64,000 bases of DNA from UBA2040 sp041751955 (GTDB taxonomy: Bacteria > Bacteroidota > Bacteroidia > Flavobacteriales_D > Crocinitomicaceae): assembly GCA_041751955.1 (NCBI GenBank), contig JBGSIB010000061.1, positions 50,701 through 114,700 of the forward strand, written 5' to 3'. Positions within the stretch are counted from its first letter, which is position 1. Every line of letters starts with the position of its first letter. Made by a program: the position numbers and the translations under genes. This document shows positions 9,118 to 17,426 of the stretch, piece after piece. Under the pieces are notes generated by a model. The model saw nothing but the letters and a program-made list of their open reading frames with translations. It was not told where the DNA came from and did no database searches.

Positions 9118-10014
9118 CTAGTATTCTCTGTTTTTAATTGGTGTACCGATAAGTCCAGCGTACACTTTGGTGAATTTTGCTCCAAGAAATATAATCTGTG
9201 ACGTGTAATACATCCAAACCAAAATAACGAGGATAGAACCTGCAACGCCAGCAGACGAGGCAAAAAAGTAATTTGAGATATAATATTTGATTAATATTTG
9301 ACCTAAATACAACAATAAACTCGTAAAAAGAGCTCCTCTCAATGCTACTTTCCAACTGACAATCCCATCATGAAGATATTTAAACATAAAAGAGAAAATG
9401 ATGACGTTAGAGAATATTGCAATACCATATCGAAGTGCAGAATTGAACAACCAATTAATGGTTTCATAATCGGATAACCAACCTTCAGAAATAGAAAGAG
9501 CAATAGTTTGAGCAAAGTAAAAAACAATTACAACCAAACCAATTCCTGTCATTAAAACCACTGAAATTAGTTTTGACGAAATGGTTTGGAAGATTTGTTT
9601 CTTTTTATTGGAATAGGTGGCTTCCACATTGTAAAACTCATTGATACTGTTTCTCAGGGAATTGAGTAAAGCTGTACTCGATAGTATGAGTACAATCACA
9701 CCAACTAGGTTCAGAAAAAAGTTGCTTTTCTCAAAATCAACATTTTCCAGAAAGATCAATATACCTTCTACATCACTTATTCCTATGTTATTTCTGATGG
9801 CGGTTGTTATGATTTCTGTCATTAACTCATTACCCAATAACATACCAATATAATTCACAGCCAAATAAAGTATAGGTACCATTGCTATTATCGCATAATA
9901 AGCCAACGCCGCTCCATGGAGAAAGCTTTTTTCCTGAAAAAACTCTTTCGCGGTATCCACAATGAGTCTTACCGCAAATAATGGGGACAACCTTTCTATG
10001 AGTTTCTTATACAT
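9118..10014 (-). CDS. YihY/UPF0761 (BrkB-like) family integral membrane protein
   Basis: 298 residues with about six hydrophobic segments. The N-terminal block has the family pattern FFQEKSFLHGAALAYYAI followed by MVPILYLAV, then an amphipathic stretch, helices at about 95-120, 145-175, 190-215, 220-240 and 250-285. Called ribonuclease BN in old annotation, but that activity belongs to another gene; the family's real role is uncertain, with transport proposed. I chose the ATG at 10014 (MYKKLIERL), which overlaps the end of the ABC ATPase gene by eight bases; a TTG two codons earlier is less likely. The overlap suggests one operon: unknown protein, ABC ATPase, YihY. Confidence 0.88.
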   Translation of the reverse strand: MYKKLIERLSPLFAVRLIVDTAKEFFQEKSFLHGAALAYYAIIAMVPILYLAVNYIGMLLGNELMTEIITTAIRNNIGISDVEGILIFLENVDFEKSNFFLNLVGVIVLILSSTALLNSLRNSINEFYNVEATYSNKKKQIFQTISSKLISVVLMTGIGLVVIVFYFAQTIALSISEGWLSDYETINWLFNSALRYGIAIFSNVIIFSFMFKYLHDGIVSWKVALRGALFTSLLLYLGQILIKYYISNYFFASSAGVAGSILVILVWMYYTSQIIFLGAKFTKVYAGLIGTPIKNREY

Positions 10015-10921
10015 AAACAAGCTTTACGTCATTCATCGAATCGAAATTAAACAATATTATGTCCTCTCCCCTTTCCGTTTGGAAATAATTATAATAAAGA
10101 GCTCCGTGTTTCTTAGAAAAATCAAAGGTTAAGTTCAAGTCTATTCTTCCTTTTTCCAATGAATATTGATTGGGTCGAAAAAGAATCCTTTGTTTACCTT
10201 TTCGAACAGAATTAATCAATCCGAAAAACTTTGCTTCTTCCAAACTTCTGGGAAAGTCATAAAAATGATTCGGTTTAGCCTTTCTCTTAATGCTTCCTTT
10301 TTTGATATAAAGAACCTCATCGCACAGGCTCAAAATTTCTTCACCGTTGTGTGTAACAATAATAAAGCTTGTATTTCTTATCGTCTTAAGTTTAAGCAAA
10401 TAATCGAACAAATCTTGACGCATGGCGCTATCCAAATGAACAAATGGCTCGTCGAGTAAAACCAAATCACACTCACTTGCCAATGCCCGAGCAATGGATA
10501 ATCGCTGCTGCTCGCCACCTGAAATATGGATGGCTTTTTGTTGAGATAATTCCTGCAAATCAAGTAAATCAATCATTTGACCAATTAATTTGTCCTGCAG
10601 ATTTCGAGGTAAATAAAGAACCTTTTCTCTGATGTTTTCTTCAACAGTGTGATATAAATCTAATCCAAAATCTTGTTGAACTAAAGCAACTTTGCTATAA
10701 CCAGGAATAAGTAATTCATTGGCTTTTTTTTGTTTTTCATTCAAAATAAAGATGTCGCCTGAATCTGGAGTTAAATAACCACCGATAATTTTCAGCAAGC
10801 TGGTCTTTCCACCACCACTTTTGCCGACGATACCCAAAATTTTTCCTTGATCCAATTCAAAGGAAACGTTGTTCAGTACTTTTTTCTCGTAAGAAAAATC
10901 AATTTTTTCAACCCTCAACAC
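10007..10921 (-). CDS. ABC transporter ATP-binding protein without recognisable permease
   Basis: 304 residues. Walker A is GKSGGGKTS (about 33-41), Q-loop VQQDFGLD, signature ISGGEQQRLS (133-142), Walker B LVLLDEP (Asp157, Glu158) and switch His191 in VTHNGEE. This is a complete ATPase. After about residue 215 there is an extension of about 90 residues with beta character (FRPNQYSLEKG) that resembles a small regulatory domain but that I cannot name. The start is GTG at 10921, overlapping the preceding unknown gene by 14 bases; the 3' end overlaps the YihY gene by eight. No ABC permease with the usual motif is adjacent, so YihY or a remote protein could be its membrane partner. Substrate unknown. 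Confidence 0.88.
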   Translation of the reverse strand: MLRVEKIDFSYEKKVLNNVSFELDQGKILGIVGKSGGGKTSLLKIIGGYLTPDSGDIFILNEKQKKANELLIPGYSKVALVQQDFGLDLYHTVEENIREKVLYLPRNLQDKLIGQMIDLLDLQELSQQKAIHISGGEQQRLSIARALASECDLVLLDEPFVHLDSAMRQDLFDYLLKLKTIRNTSFIIVTHNGEEILSLCDEVLYIKKGSIKRKAKPNHFYDFPRSLEEAKFFGLINSVRKGKQRILFRPNQYSLEKGRIDLNLTFDFSKKHGALYYNYFQTERGEDIILFNFDSMNDVKLVYV

Positions 10922-11339
10922 CCGATATCAGTTCTTTAGGAAATTCTTTTGAAGCGATATATATACCCGGAATCGGATTGGCATATGGCTCACCTTTTAA
11001 ACTTAAGGTTAAAATTTTATCGTTAATTATGAGTTCATGACTTACATATAAACTTTCTGAACACGCAATTTGAATAACAGCATTATCTTCACGAATGAAA
11101 TTGAATAGGCGCATATTACCGATGTTAATCTCGAATGCAGAACCATCGCCTTTTTCACCTTTTAGATGATAAACACTCATCTCCTCAACATCAACCTCCA
11201 TGATTTCACCTCGAAGGTTCATTTCATCTTCCCACTCATATAATTTATTGTCCTCTGATTCCTCACCATTATGATGAGCCTCTGCAAAATCTTGAGAATA
11301 TAGCTCGTTGAGCATAAAAACATTCACTAAAAACGCCAT
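10908..11339 (-). CDS. Unknown protein, first gene of the ABC ATPase-YihY operon
   Basis: 143 residues from the ATG at 11339 (MAFLVNVFMLNEL). An upstream TTG at 11381 would give 157 residues, but a TAACTTTG -7 box lies at 11354-11361 on this strand, inside that longer version, so the ATG is the better start. The protein is acidic, has no signal peptide or clear membrane segment, and has an N-terminal helix followed by alternating beta strands (MRLFNFI, VIQIACS, LILTLSLKG-like pattern). I do not recognise a family. Its last 14 bases overlap the ABC ATPase gene, so the two are translationally linked and the protein may act with the ATPase. Confidence 0.65.
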   Translation of the reverse strand: MAFLVNVFMLNELYSQDFAEAHHNGEESEDNKLYEWEDEMNLRGEIMEVDVEEMSVYHLKGEKGDGSAFEINIGNMRLFNFIREDNAVIQIACSESLYVSHELIINDKILTLSLKGEPYANPIPGIYIASKEFPKELISGVEG

Positions 11340-11353
11340 ATACTTTTTTTCGA

Positions 11354-11361
11354 CAAAGTTA
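11354..11361 (-). promoter_or_regulatory. -7 box for the unknown-ABC-YihY operon
   Basis: The minus strand reads TAACTTTG, an exact TAnnTTTG match. Predicted transcription start is near 11347, about 8 bases before the ATG at 11339, so the leader is very short. This decides the start codon of that gene. Confidence 0.6.
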
Positions 11362-11403
11362 ATGAAATCCGCATCTGTCAAATGCCTAGTTCAATCTAAT
11401 TCC

Positions 11404-11411
11404 TAACTTTG
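11404..11411 (+). promoter_or_regulatory. -7 box for the rlmI-like gene
   Basis: The plus strand reads TAACTTTG, identical to the divergent box at 11354-11361. Predicted transcription start is near 11418, about 11 bases before the ATG at 11429. Confidence 0.6.
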
Positions 11412-11428
11412 GAACGTAAATCAGGACA

Positions 11429-12598
11429 ATGAGAGAAATCACCGTAAAAAACGACAAAATTAAATCCATTCAAAGAAAGCACCCATGGGTTTTTTCAGGG
11501 GCGCTTCACAGTGATGTTTCAGATTTTAAAGATGGTGAGTTGGTTTCTTTATCTGACCAAAAGAAAAACTTCTTGGGTATCGGTCATTTTCAGCATGGAA
11601 CGATAGCTGTAAGACTTTTAACGCACGAAAAAATCAAAATCGACAAAGAATTTTACTTTAATAAATTTAAAAGTGCTTTGGATTTAAGAATGCAAATTGG
11701 ACTTTTCTCTGAGAACAATAATATTTGTCGTCTTATTCATGGAGAAGGTGATGGTTTACCTGGGTTGATTATTGATTATTACAACAAAGCACTTGTCGTT
11801 CAGTGTCACAGTGTCGGCATGTTTTTAGCCTTAGAACAAATCACATTTGCCCTACGCGATCTTTTTGGAAAAGAAGTAACTTCTATTTATTCAAAAAATA
11901 CGGGTACCTTACCTTCACATATTCAAGCTGAAAATCGATACTTATTTGGCAAATGCGAAATGCCACATATTTCGATGGAAAATGGTATTTTATATGCTAT
12001 AGATTGGATAAATGGACAAAAAACAGGCTTTTTCATTGATCAACGTGAAAACCGATCTCTTTTGGGTAAATATTCCAATGGAAAAAAGGTGCTCAACACT
12101 TTCTGTTATTCTGGAGGATTTAGTTTATCAGCTTTGAGAAATGGTGCGAAAGAAGTTCACTCATTGGACAGTTCAGAAAAGGCGATATCATTAACGGAAG
12201 AGAATTTAAGTTTGAATAAATTCAAAGGGAAACATAAATCAATAGTTGATAACGCCGTGAAATTCCTAACAGAACTTCCAACAGAGTATGATCTCATTGT
12301 TTTGGATCCTCCAGCATTTGCTAAACATAGAAATAAGCGTCATCAGGCAGTTCAAGGATACAAACGACTGAACGCCAATGCCATTCGACAAATAAAACCA
12401 GGTGGAATAATTTTTACTTTTTCCTGTTCTCAAGTTGTGGATAAAGAACTTTTTAATCATACAGTTATTTCGGCTGCTATTGAAGCTGGTCGGGAGGTAC
12501 GTATATTAGAACAACTTCACCAACCAGCCGATCATCCAATTAGTGCTTTTCATCCAGAAGGAGAATACTTAAAAGGCTTGGTTATTCAGGTTATATAA
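11429..12598 (+). CDS. rlmI: Class I SAM-dependent rRNA (cytosine-C5) methyltransferase, RlmI-like
   Basis: 389 residues. An N-terminal PUA-type domain (about 1-75, with HPWVFSGAL) is followed by a linker domain carrying GEGDGLPGLIIDYY and GFFIDQRENR, and then a Rossmann methyltransferase fold with the SAM loop NTFCYSGGFSL and catalytic motif LDPPAFAKH. This is the architecture of RlmI, which makes m5C1962 in 23S rRNA. The expected motif VI cysteine is in FTFSCSQ. It has its own promoter and its stop overlaps the MATE gene start (TAATG). The assignment to RlmI as opposed to a close paralogue is by architecture. Confidence 0.88.
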   Translation: MREITVKNDKIKSIQRKHPWVFSGALHSDVSDFKDGELVSLSDQKKNFLGIGHFQHGTIAVRLLTHEKIKIDKEFYFNKFKSALDLRMQIGLFSENNNICRLIHGEGDGLPGLIIDYYNKALVVQCHSVGMFLALEQITFALRDLFGKEVTSIYSKNTGTLPSHIQAENRYLFGKCEMPHISMENGILYAIDWINGQKTGFFIDQRENRSLLGKYSNGKKVLNTFCYSGGFSLSALRNGAKEVHSLDSSEKAISLTEENLSLNKFKGKHKSIVDNAVKFLTELPTEYDLIVLDPPAFAKHRNKRHQAVQGYKRLNANAIRQIKPGGIIFTFSCSQVVDKELFNHTVISAAIEAGREVRILEQLHQPADHPISAFHPEGEYLKGLVIQVI

Positions 12599-13926
12599 TG
12601 CTTGACACAAAATACAGTACAATATTATTAGTTGCCCTACCACTAATGGGTGCTAGTTTCATACAATCTCTGGTACTTATTACTGACGCGGCGTTTCTGA
12701 GCAGATATAGCAATCTTGCGTTTGATGCTTCTGGCAATGCAGGCCTAATTTATATTACACTTTTTGTTACCATGCAGGGAATTGGAGACGGTTCGCAAAT
12801 TATTCAAGCGCGCAGAATTGGGGAAAATCGTCTTGAGCAATTGGGACAAATTCTCGGAACCACTATTTGGACCAACTTGATATTGGCACTTTTACTTTTC
12901 TTTCTTATTCAATTTTTTATGCCAAGTGCACTTGTTACATATTCTAAACATGCTGATATCGCAGAGGCACAAGGGCTTTTTATAGGTATACGAAGTTTTG
13001 CCTTATTTTTTGTAGTATTTACGTTGGCTGCAAATGCCTTTTTGTTGGCCAAAGGACAAACGATAAAAGTCCTCGTTGCCTCCATTCTGACGGCATTGAG
13101 TAATGTATTCCTAGATTACGCGATGATCTTCGGACATTTTGGCTTTCCAGAAATGGGGCTAGCAGGTGCAGCTTGGGCGTCAACCATTGCTGATGGGTTA
13201 GGAATGCTAACGATTGTGACATTACTGATAGCAGACAAATCAAATTGGAAGCTAGGGCTTTTTCAAAAACTTGGATTTCAATGGGAAGCACTAAAAAATT
13301 TATTTAAAGTAAGCAGTCCCCTTATGATACAGGGATTTCTTGCTCTGGTGACTTGGACCATATTTTTTACATGGATAGAGCAAATCGGCAAATTTGAGCT
13401 CACGGTTTCACAGAACATCCGCGCTGTCTATTTTTTAGCATTCATTCCTATTTGGGGTTTTGCGTCAACAACAAAGACCTTTATTTCTCAATATTTAGGT
13501 GGCGATAAGAAAAATGAAATTGTAAAAATTCAAAAACGTATTCAACTGCTAACCATGATTTGTTTAATTGTAATCTTTCATGGGGCATTTTTTTACCCTG
13601 AAAAACTAATCTCTTGGATAAATCCTTCAAGTGAATATCTTGAAACTAGTGGTAGAATACTCAGAATGGTGGCACCCTCCATTTTACTTTATGGATACAT
13701 CAATGTTTACTACCAAAGCATAATAGCTAGCGGAAATACTAGAGTAACATTAATAATTGAATCCATATGCGTGCTGGCGTATATATCAGCTTCTTTCTTA
13801 TTTATAAAAGTTTGGGAATTTGACATATTTCATATTTGGTTTGTGGAATATATTTATTTTGGTATGTTAGGATTCTTGTCGTACATGTATTTAAAGAAGT
13901 TTTTATGGAAAGAAAAAATTATATGA
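12598..13926 (+). CDS. MATE family efflux transporter
   Basis: 442 residues, about twelve hydrophobic segments in two similar halves, typical MATE length. It starts with LLVALPLMGASFIQSLVLITDAAFLSRYS, the MATE N-terminal pattern, and has the second-half equivalent near residues 235-260 (SSPLMIQGFLALVTW). It exports cationic or toxic compounds using a sodium or proton gradient; substrate cannot be told. The ATG overlaps the rlmI-like stop by one base, and fmt starts one base after its stop, so the three genes form an operon. Annotators sometimes call this clade a multidrug transporter. Confidence 0.88.
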   Translation: MLDTKYSTILLVALPLMGASFIQSLVLITDAAFLSRYSNLAFDASGNAGLIYITLFVTMQGIGDGSQIIQARRIGENRLEQLGQILGTTIWTNLILALLLFFLIQFFMPSALVTYSKHADIAEAQGLFIGIRSFALFFVVFTLAANAFLLAKGQTIKVLVASILTALSNVFLDYAMIFGHFGFPEMGLAGAAWASTIADGLGMLTIVTLLIADKSNWKLGLFQKLGFQWEALKNLFKVSSPLMIQGFLALVTWTIFFTWIEQIGKFELTVSQNIRAVYFLAFIPIWGFASTTKTFISQYLGGDKKNEIVKIQKRIQLLTMICLIVIFHGAFFYPEKLISWINPSSEYLETSGRILRMVAPSILLYGYINVYYQSIIASGNTRVTLIIESICVLAYISASFLFIKVWEFDIFHIWFVEYIYFGMLGFLSYMYLKKFLWKEKII

Positions 13927-13927
13927 T

Positions 13928-14884
13928 ATGAATATAAAAGATTTAAGTATAGTTTTTATGGGCACCCCTGAGTTTGCAGTTACTATTTTAGAAGGTATTG
14001 TTAAGTCAGGAATTAAAGTAGTTGGTGTTATAACAGCTCCAGACAAACCTTCTGGAAGAGGCAGGAAGCTTTCACAAAGCCCGGTCAAAACATTTTCAGA
14101 GACCCATAAATTGAACCTATTACAACCCACTAACTTAAAAGATGAAGAATTTCAAAGAGACCTTGCAAAATTAAATGCAGATTTATTTGTCGTAGTTGCT
14201 TTTCGAATGTTACCAGAAAGTGTATGGTCAATACCACCAAGAGGAACAATCAATTTACACGCATCCATTTTACCTCAATATCGCGGTGCTGCACCAATTA
14301 ATTGGGCTATAATAAATGGTGAAACAGAGACAGGCGTCACCACGTTTTTCATTGAGAAAGAAATTGACACTGGTAAAATCATTCTGTTTAATAAGACTAG
14401 TATTGACAAGAACATGACCGCAGGAGAACTTCACGACAAATTAGCACAGATTGGAGTTAACACGGTAATTGAAACGCTCATCAACCTGGCTAATAATAGT
14501 ATTGAACCAATTGACCAAAACCAATTTGAACTAGACAAACTGAATAAAGCGCCGAAAATATTTAAAGAAGATTGTCAAATTAAAAATAAATGGACTGCGC
14601 AAAAGACTCACGATTTTGTTAGAGGTTTAAGTCCATACCCTGGCGCTTTTTGTAAGCTTGAAAAAAATGGCATCATATACACATGCAAAATTTTCAACAC
14701 AACAATTACTGATACAAAAACTAAAGAATCCTTTAGAATGATGGTGTCAGACGATGGAATATTGTTTCCTTGTTCTGATAAATATCTATTAATGAAGGAA
14801 ATTCAATTGGAAGGAAAAAGACGAATGAATTACAAAGACTTCCTTTCAGGGAACGATCTAAGTGACTTTAAAATCCGTTATTAA
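13928..14884 (+). CDS. fmt: Methionyl-tRNA formyltransferase
   Basis: 318 residues. It transfers a formyl group from 10-formyltetrahydrofolate to the initiator Met-tRNA. The sequence has the N-terminal FMGTPEFAVTIL, the catalytic-core block NLHASILPQYRGAAPINWAI (Asn, His), the folate-site Asp in EKEIDTGKI, and a C-terminal tRNA-binding beta barrel (about 205-318). It is the third gene of the rlmI-MATE-fmt run. No peptide deformylase gene is adjacent, which is the usual partner in many bacteria. Confidence 0.96.
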   Translation: MNIKDLSIVFMGTPEFAVTILEGIVKSGIKVVGVITAPDKPSGRGRKLSQSPVKTFSETHKLNLLQPTNLKDEEFQRDLAKLNADLFVVVAFRMLPESVWSIPPRGTINLHASILPQYRGAAPINWAIINGETETGVTTFFIEKEIDTGKIILFNKTSIDKNMTAGELHDKLAQIGVNTVIETLINLANNSIEPIDQNQFELDKLNKAPKIFKEDCQIKNKWTAQKTHDFVRGLSPYPGAFCKLEKNGIIYTCKIFNTTITDTKTKESFRMMVSDDGILFPCSDKYLLMKEIQLEGKRRMNYKDFLSGNDLSDFKIRY

Positions 14885-15000
14885 TCTGAATTTTCTACTA
14901 AGAACCTTGATTTTAGTAGGGTTTATAAACAAAAACGAAGATTTTTCCACAAAAAACACCATTTATGTCTTGTATTCTAATGCCCGCTTTGTTATTCGGT

Positions 15001-15008
15001 TATATTTG
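15001..15008 (+). promoter_or_regulatory. -7 box for the HU gene
   Basis: TATATTTG, exact TAnnTTTG. Predicted start near 15015, giving a leader of about 36 bases. The 166-base gap between fmt and the HU gene therefore contains a dedicated promoter, as expected for a strongly expressed nucleoid protein. Confidence 0.6.
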
Positions 15009-15050
15009 CTCTGTAGTTATTACAAAGAACTTTTATTAAAACTTAAAATT

Positions 15051-15323
15051 ATGAACAAAGCAGAATTAGTTGATGCAATCGCATCTGACAGTGGACTTAC
15101 AAAAGCAGATGCAAAAAAAGCATTAGAAAGTTTTCAAAATGTTACAGGTAAAGCCTTGAAAACAGGAGATCGTATTTCTTTGGTAGGATTTGGTTCTTTC
15201 TCTGTATCAAAAAGAGCAGCCCGTACAGGCCGTAACCCTCAAACAGGAAAAGAAATCAAAATCGCTGCTAAAAATGTAGTGAAATTTAAAGCTGGTGCTG
15301 AATTGTCAGGAACAGTTAATTAA
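15051..15323 (+). CDS. hup: HU-family DNA-binding protein
   Basis: 90 residues, the normal HU length. It begins MNKAELVDAIASDSGLTKAD and carries the beta-arm signature VGFGSFSVSKRAARTGRNP with the intercalating proline in the GRNPQTGKEI segment. HU bends and compacts DNA. A longer in-frame reading upstream to 14862 overlaps fmt and includes non-protein-like sequence; the promoter at 15001-15008 confirms the start at 15051. A terminator hairpin follows directly, so it is a single-gene unit. Confidence 0.96.
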   Translation: MNKAELVDAIASDSGLTKADAKKALESFQNVTGKALKTGDRISLVGFGSFSVSKRAARTGRNPQTGKEIKIAAKNVVKFKAGAELSGTVN

Positions 15324-15343
15324 TACCCTGTAAAAATAATTAG

Positions 15344-15367
15344 AAAGGGGGGCGACTCCCTTTTTTT
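15344..15367 (+). terminator. Terminator after HU gene
   Basis: AAAGGG and CCCTTT arms with a short G-rich loop, followed by a run of seven T's. Confidence 0.75.
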
Positions 15368-15378
15368 ATTGCATTGAA

Positions 15379-16068
15379 ATGGATGACGTAAATCAACAAG
15401 TCCTAGAAGAATTCTACAATATCATTTCTTCTAACAAAATAGAGTTATTCGAAAATAATGCAAACCTCAGGACAAGTTATTTAACCGTAGTTCTGGAAAA
15501 TATTTATCAAGAACATAATGCTAGTGCAGTTATGCGATCCTGTGATGCATTTGGAATTCGAGATTTACATGTTATTGAAAAGAATAATCCATATGTATTG
15601 CAAAGAGATATCGCGAGAGGCGCAGGCAGGTGGGTGAATTTAGTTAATTATTCCCAAAAATCATCCCCAACAACAATATGTCTAAATTCCCTTAAATCAA
15701 AAGGATATAAAATCATTGCGACTTCTCCCAATTCTGATTTGATGAGTATCAATGATTTACCTTTATCCAATCCCTTAGCCCTAGTTTTTGGAACTGAAAA
15801 AGAAGGAATATCCCATGAAGCGTCTATTCAAGCTGATTATACAGTTCATATACCGATGTACGGTTTCTCTGAAAGCTTCAATGTTTCTGTCTCAGTTGCA
15901 TTAGCTCTTCAAAAACTTCGTGATAGGTTACATGAAGAAAAAACCAATTTTCTATTATCCGAAAAGGAAAAAGTTGAATTAAAAATTGGTTGGTGTGCAA
16001 ATATAATTCGAGAAGGTCGAAAATTAGAAGAAGAAATTAGAAAGCGTATTCTTGACAAAAGGAAATAG
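15379..16068 (+). CDS. trmH: SPOUT-family tRNA/rRNA 2'-O-methyltransferase, TrmH-like
   Basis: 229 residues. The SPOUT knot motifs are in order: NASAVMRSCDAFGI (motif 1 Asn and Arg), LVFGTEKEGISHEA (motif 2 with the catalytic Glu) and IPMYGFSESFNVSVSVALAL (motif 3). The C-terminal helical extension (about 195-229) is typical of TrmH, which methylates the ribose of G18 in the D-loop of tRNA. Annotating it as TrmH instead of RlmB rests on length and C-terminal extension. It starts 11 bases after the HU terminator; no clear promoter is visible, so low read-through or a promoter within the hairpin region may supply it. Confidence 0.88.
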   Translation: MDDVNQQVLEEFYNIISSNKIELFENNANLRTSYLTVVLENIYQEHNASAVMRSCDAFGIRDLHVIEKNNPYVLQRDIARGAGRWVNLVNYSQKSSPTTICLNSLKSKGYKIIATSPNSDLMSINDLPLSNPLALVFGTEKEGISHEASIQADYTVHIPMYGFSESFNVSVSVALALQKLRDRLHEEKTNFLLSEKEKVELKIGWCANIIREGRKLEEEIRKRILDKRK

Positions 16069-16081
16069 TATAGTATATTTG
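16052..16081 (+). promoter_or_regulatory. Complete -33/-7 promoter for bTHX
   Basis: TTG at 16052-16054, a 19-base spacer, and TATATTTG at 16074-16081. This is the best-formed promoter in the window; both elements and the spacing fit the Bacteroidota consensus. It overlaps the end of the trmH-like gene. Predicted start near 16088, leader about 28 bases. Confidence 0.7.
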
Positions 16082-16116
16082 CTAAACATCCAATAAATCA
16101 AAAAAAACTAATAATT

Positions 16117-16302
16117 ATGGGAAAAGGTGATAAAAAAACAGCAAAAGGTAAAAGAACAATGGGATCTCACGGTAATACAAGACCGAAAAAGAAAACAACA
16201 AATCCTATAGTTGCAACCACTGTGAAAACAAAAAAAGAAGCATCACCTAAAAAAGCCGCTTCAACTAAAAAGCCGGCTACAAAAAAAACAAGCGAAAAAT
16301 AA
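16117..16302 (+). CDS. Small ribosomal subunit protein bTHX, with lysine-rich tail
   Basis: 61 residues, very basic. The N-terminal MGKGDKKTAKGKRTMGSHGN is the bTHX family signature; bTHX binds in a cavity at the top of the 30S head and stabilises rRNA. The last 30 residues are a lysine/alanine/threonine-rich tail (KKAASTKKPATKKTSEK) that goes beyond the short core and is low complexity. The gene has a strong promoter with correct spacing and its own terminator, in line with a ribosomal protein. Confidence 0.88.
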   Translation: MGKGDKKTAKGKRTMGSHGNTRPKKKTTNPIVATTVKTKKEASPKKAASTKKPATKKTSEK

Positions 16303-16316
16303 TTTTAAATAATTAA

Positions 16317-16348
16317 AAATGGCCATTTTATCAAATGGTCATTTTTTT
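16317..16348 (+). terminator. Terminator after bTHX
   Basis: Arms AAATGGCCATTT and AAATGGTCATTT pair over 12 bases with one G-U pair and a four-base loop, followed by T's. The T tract ends 14 bases before serC, so serC may depend on partial read-through. Confidence 0.75.
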
Positions 16349-16361
16349 CAATACTAATAGT

Positions 16362-17426
16362 ATGATACACAATTTCGGTGCGGGTCCATGTATTTTGCCA
16401 CAAAACGTTTTTCAACAGGCTTCTAAAGCCGTTTTGGACTTTAATGGACTGTCAATTTTAGAAGTTTCTCATCGACATAAAGATTTCGTTGCTGTCATGG
16501 ACGAAGCAATTGATCTTGTTAAACAAACATTGAAAGTTCCGGAAGGATATTCAGTGGCATTTCTACAAGGTGGAGCTACTCTTGGATTTACTATTTCAGC
16601 GTTAAATATGATGCGAAGTGGTGAGGCTGGTTTTATCAATACTGGAACCTGGGCCTCTGGAGCAATTAAAGAAGCAAAAAAAGTTGGAACTAAAGTTAAC
16701 GTTTTGGCTTCTTCTGAAGATAAAAACTTTAGTTATATTCCGAAAAATGTGGAAATTCCATCTGAATTGGATTACCTTCATATTACTTCAAATAATACCA
16801 TATATGGAACTCAATATCAGAAAATTGAATCCATTAACATCCCTCTTGTTTGCGATATGTCATCTGATATTTTTTCGAAAGAAATAAATGTTTCTGATTT
16901 TGACTTAATTTATGCTGGAGCCCAAAAGAATTTAGGTCCTGCTGGAGCTACACTTTATATTGTCAAGGATTCTGTATTAGGTAAATCTACTTCGCCTTTT
17001 TTACCTACCTACCTTGACTTGAATGAGCAAATTAAAAAAGAATCGATGCTCAATACTCCACCGGTTTTTTCAATTTATTGTTCCATGTTAAACTTAAGAG
17101 ATACAATTAGCAAGGGAGGTGTTTCAGCTATTGAGAAACTAAACAACGCAAAAGCGGAACTTTTGTATAATGAAATTGACAACAATCCATTATTTACGAC
17201 AGTTGTGGAAAAGGAAGATCGCTCTAAAATGAACTTGACATTCCTTTTGAAAGACGAATCTCTTCAGGAAGAATTTGATAAAAAATGGAAAGAGGCAAAT
17301 ATTGTCGGATTGCCAGGACATAGATCTGTCGGAGGATATAGAGCATCGATGTACAATGCGTTACCAATTGAGAGCGTTCAAGTTTTGGTAGATGTAATGA
17401 AAGAATTCACAAGAACAAAAGGATAA
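16362..17426 (+). CDS. serC: Phosphoserine aminotransferase
   Basis: 354 residues from the ATG at 16362 (MIHNFGAGPCILP). A TTG-like or earlier ATG reading at 16335 lies inside the bTHX terminator and is rejected. SerC makes phosphoserine from 3-phosphohydroxypyruvate and glutamate, and in many bacteria also serves pyridoxal phosphate synthesis. The PLP lysine is Lys189 in YAGAQKNLGPAG; the C-terminal VGLPGHRSVGGYRASMYNA is the SerC signature. It is followed without a gap by serA, so serine synthesis steps are encoded together. First gene of the serC-serA-DUF1015-yggS-DUF1684 run. Confidence 0.96.
   Translation: MIHNFGAGPCILPQNVFQQASKAVLDFNGLSILEVSHRHKDFVAVMDEAIDLVKQTLKVPEGYSVAFLQGGATLGFTISALNMMRSGEAGFINTGTWASGAIKEAKKVGTKVNVLASSEDKNFSYIPKNVEIPSELDYLHITSNNTIYGTQYQKIESINIPLVCDMSSDIFSKEINVSDFDLIYAGAQKNLGPAGATLYIVKDSVLGKSTSPFLPTYLDLNEQIKKESMLNTPPVFSIYCSMLNLRDTISKGGVSAIEKLNNAKAELLYNEIDNNPLFTTVVEKEDRSKMNLTFLLKDESLQEEFDKKWKEANIVGLPGHRSVGGYRASMYNALPIESVQVLVDVMKEFTRTKG

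Noticed and set aside
11340..11381. TTG start at 11381 for the unknown ABC-operon protein
   Set aside because: A -7 promoter box lies inside this stretch, so the start would be upstream of the transcript; the ATG at 11339 fits better.
14862..15050. Upstream extension of the HU gene
   Set aside because: It overlaps fmt and reads as non-conserved sequence; the HU family always starts with MNK-type residues at 15051.
16335..16361. Upstream start for serC
   Set aside because: It falls inside the bTHX terminator hairpin and adds residues not found in SerC.
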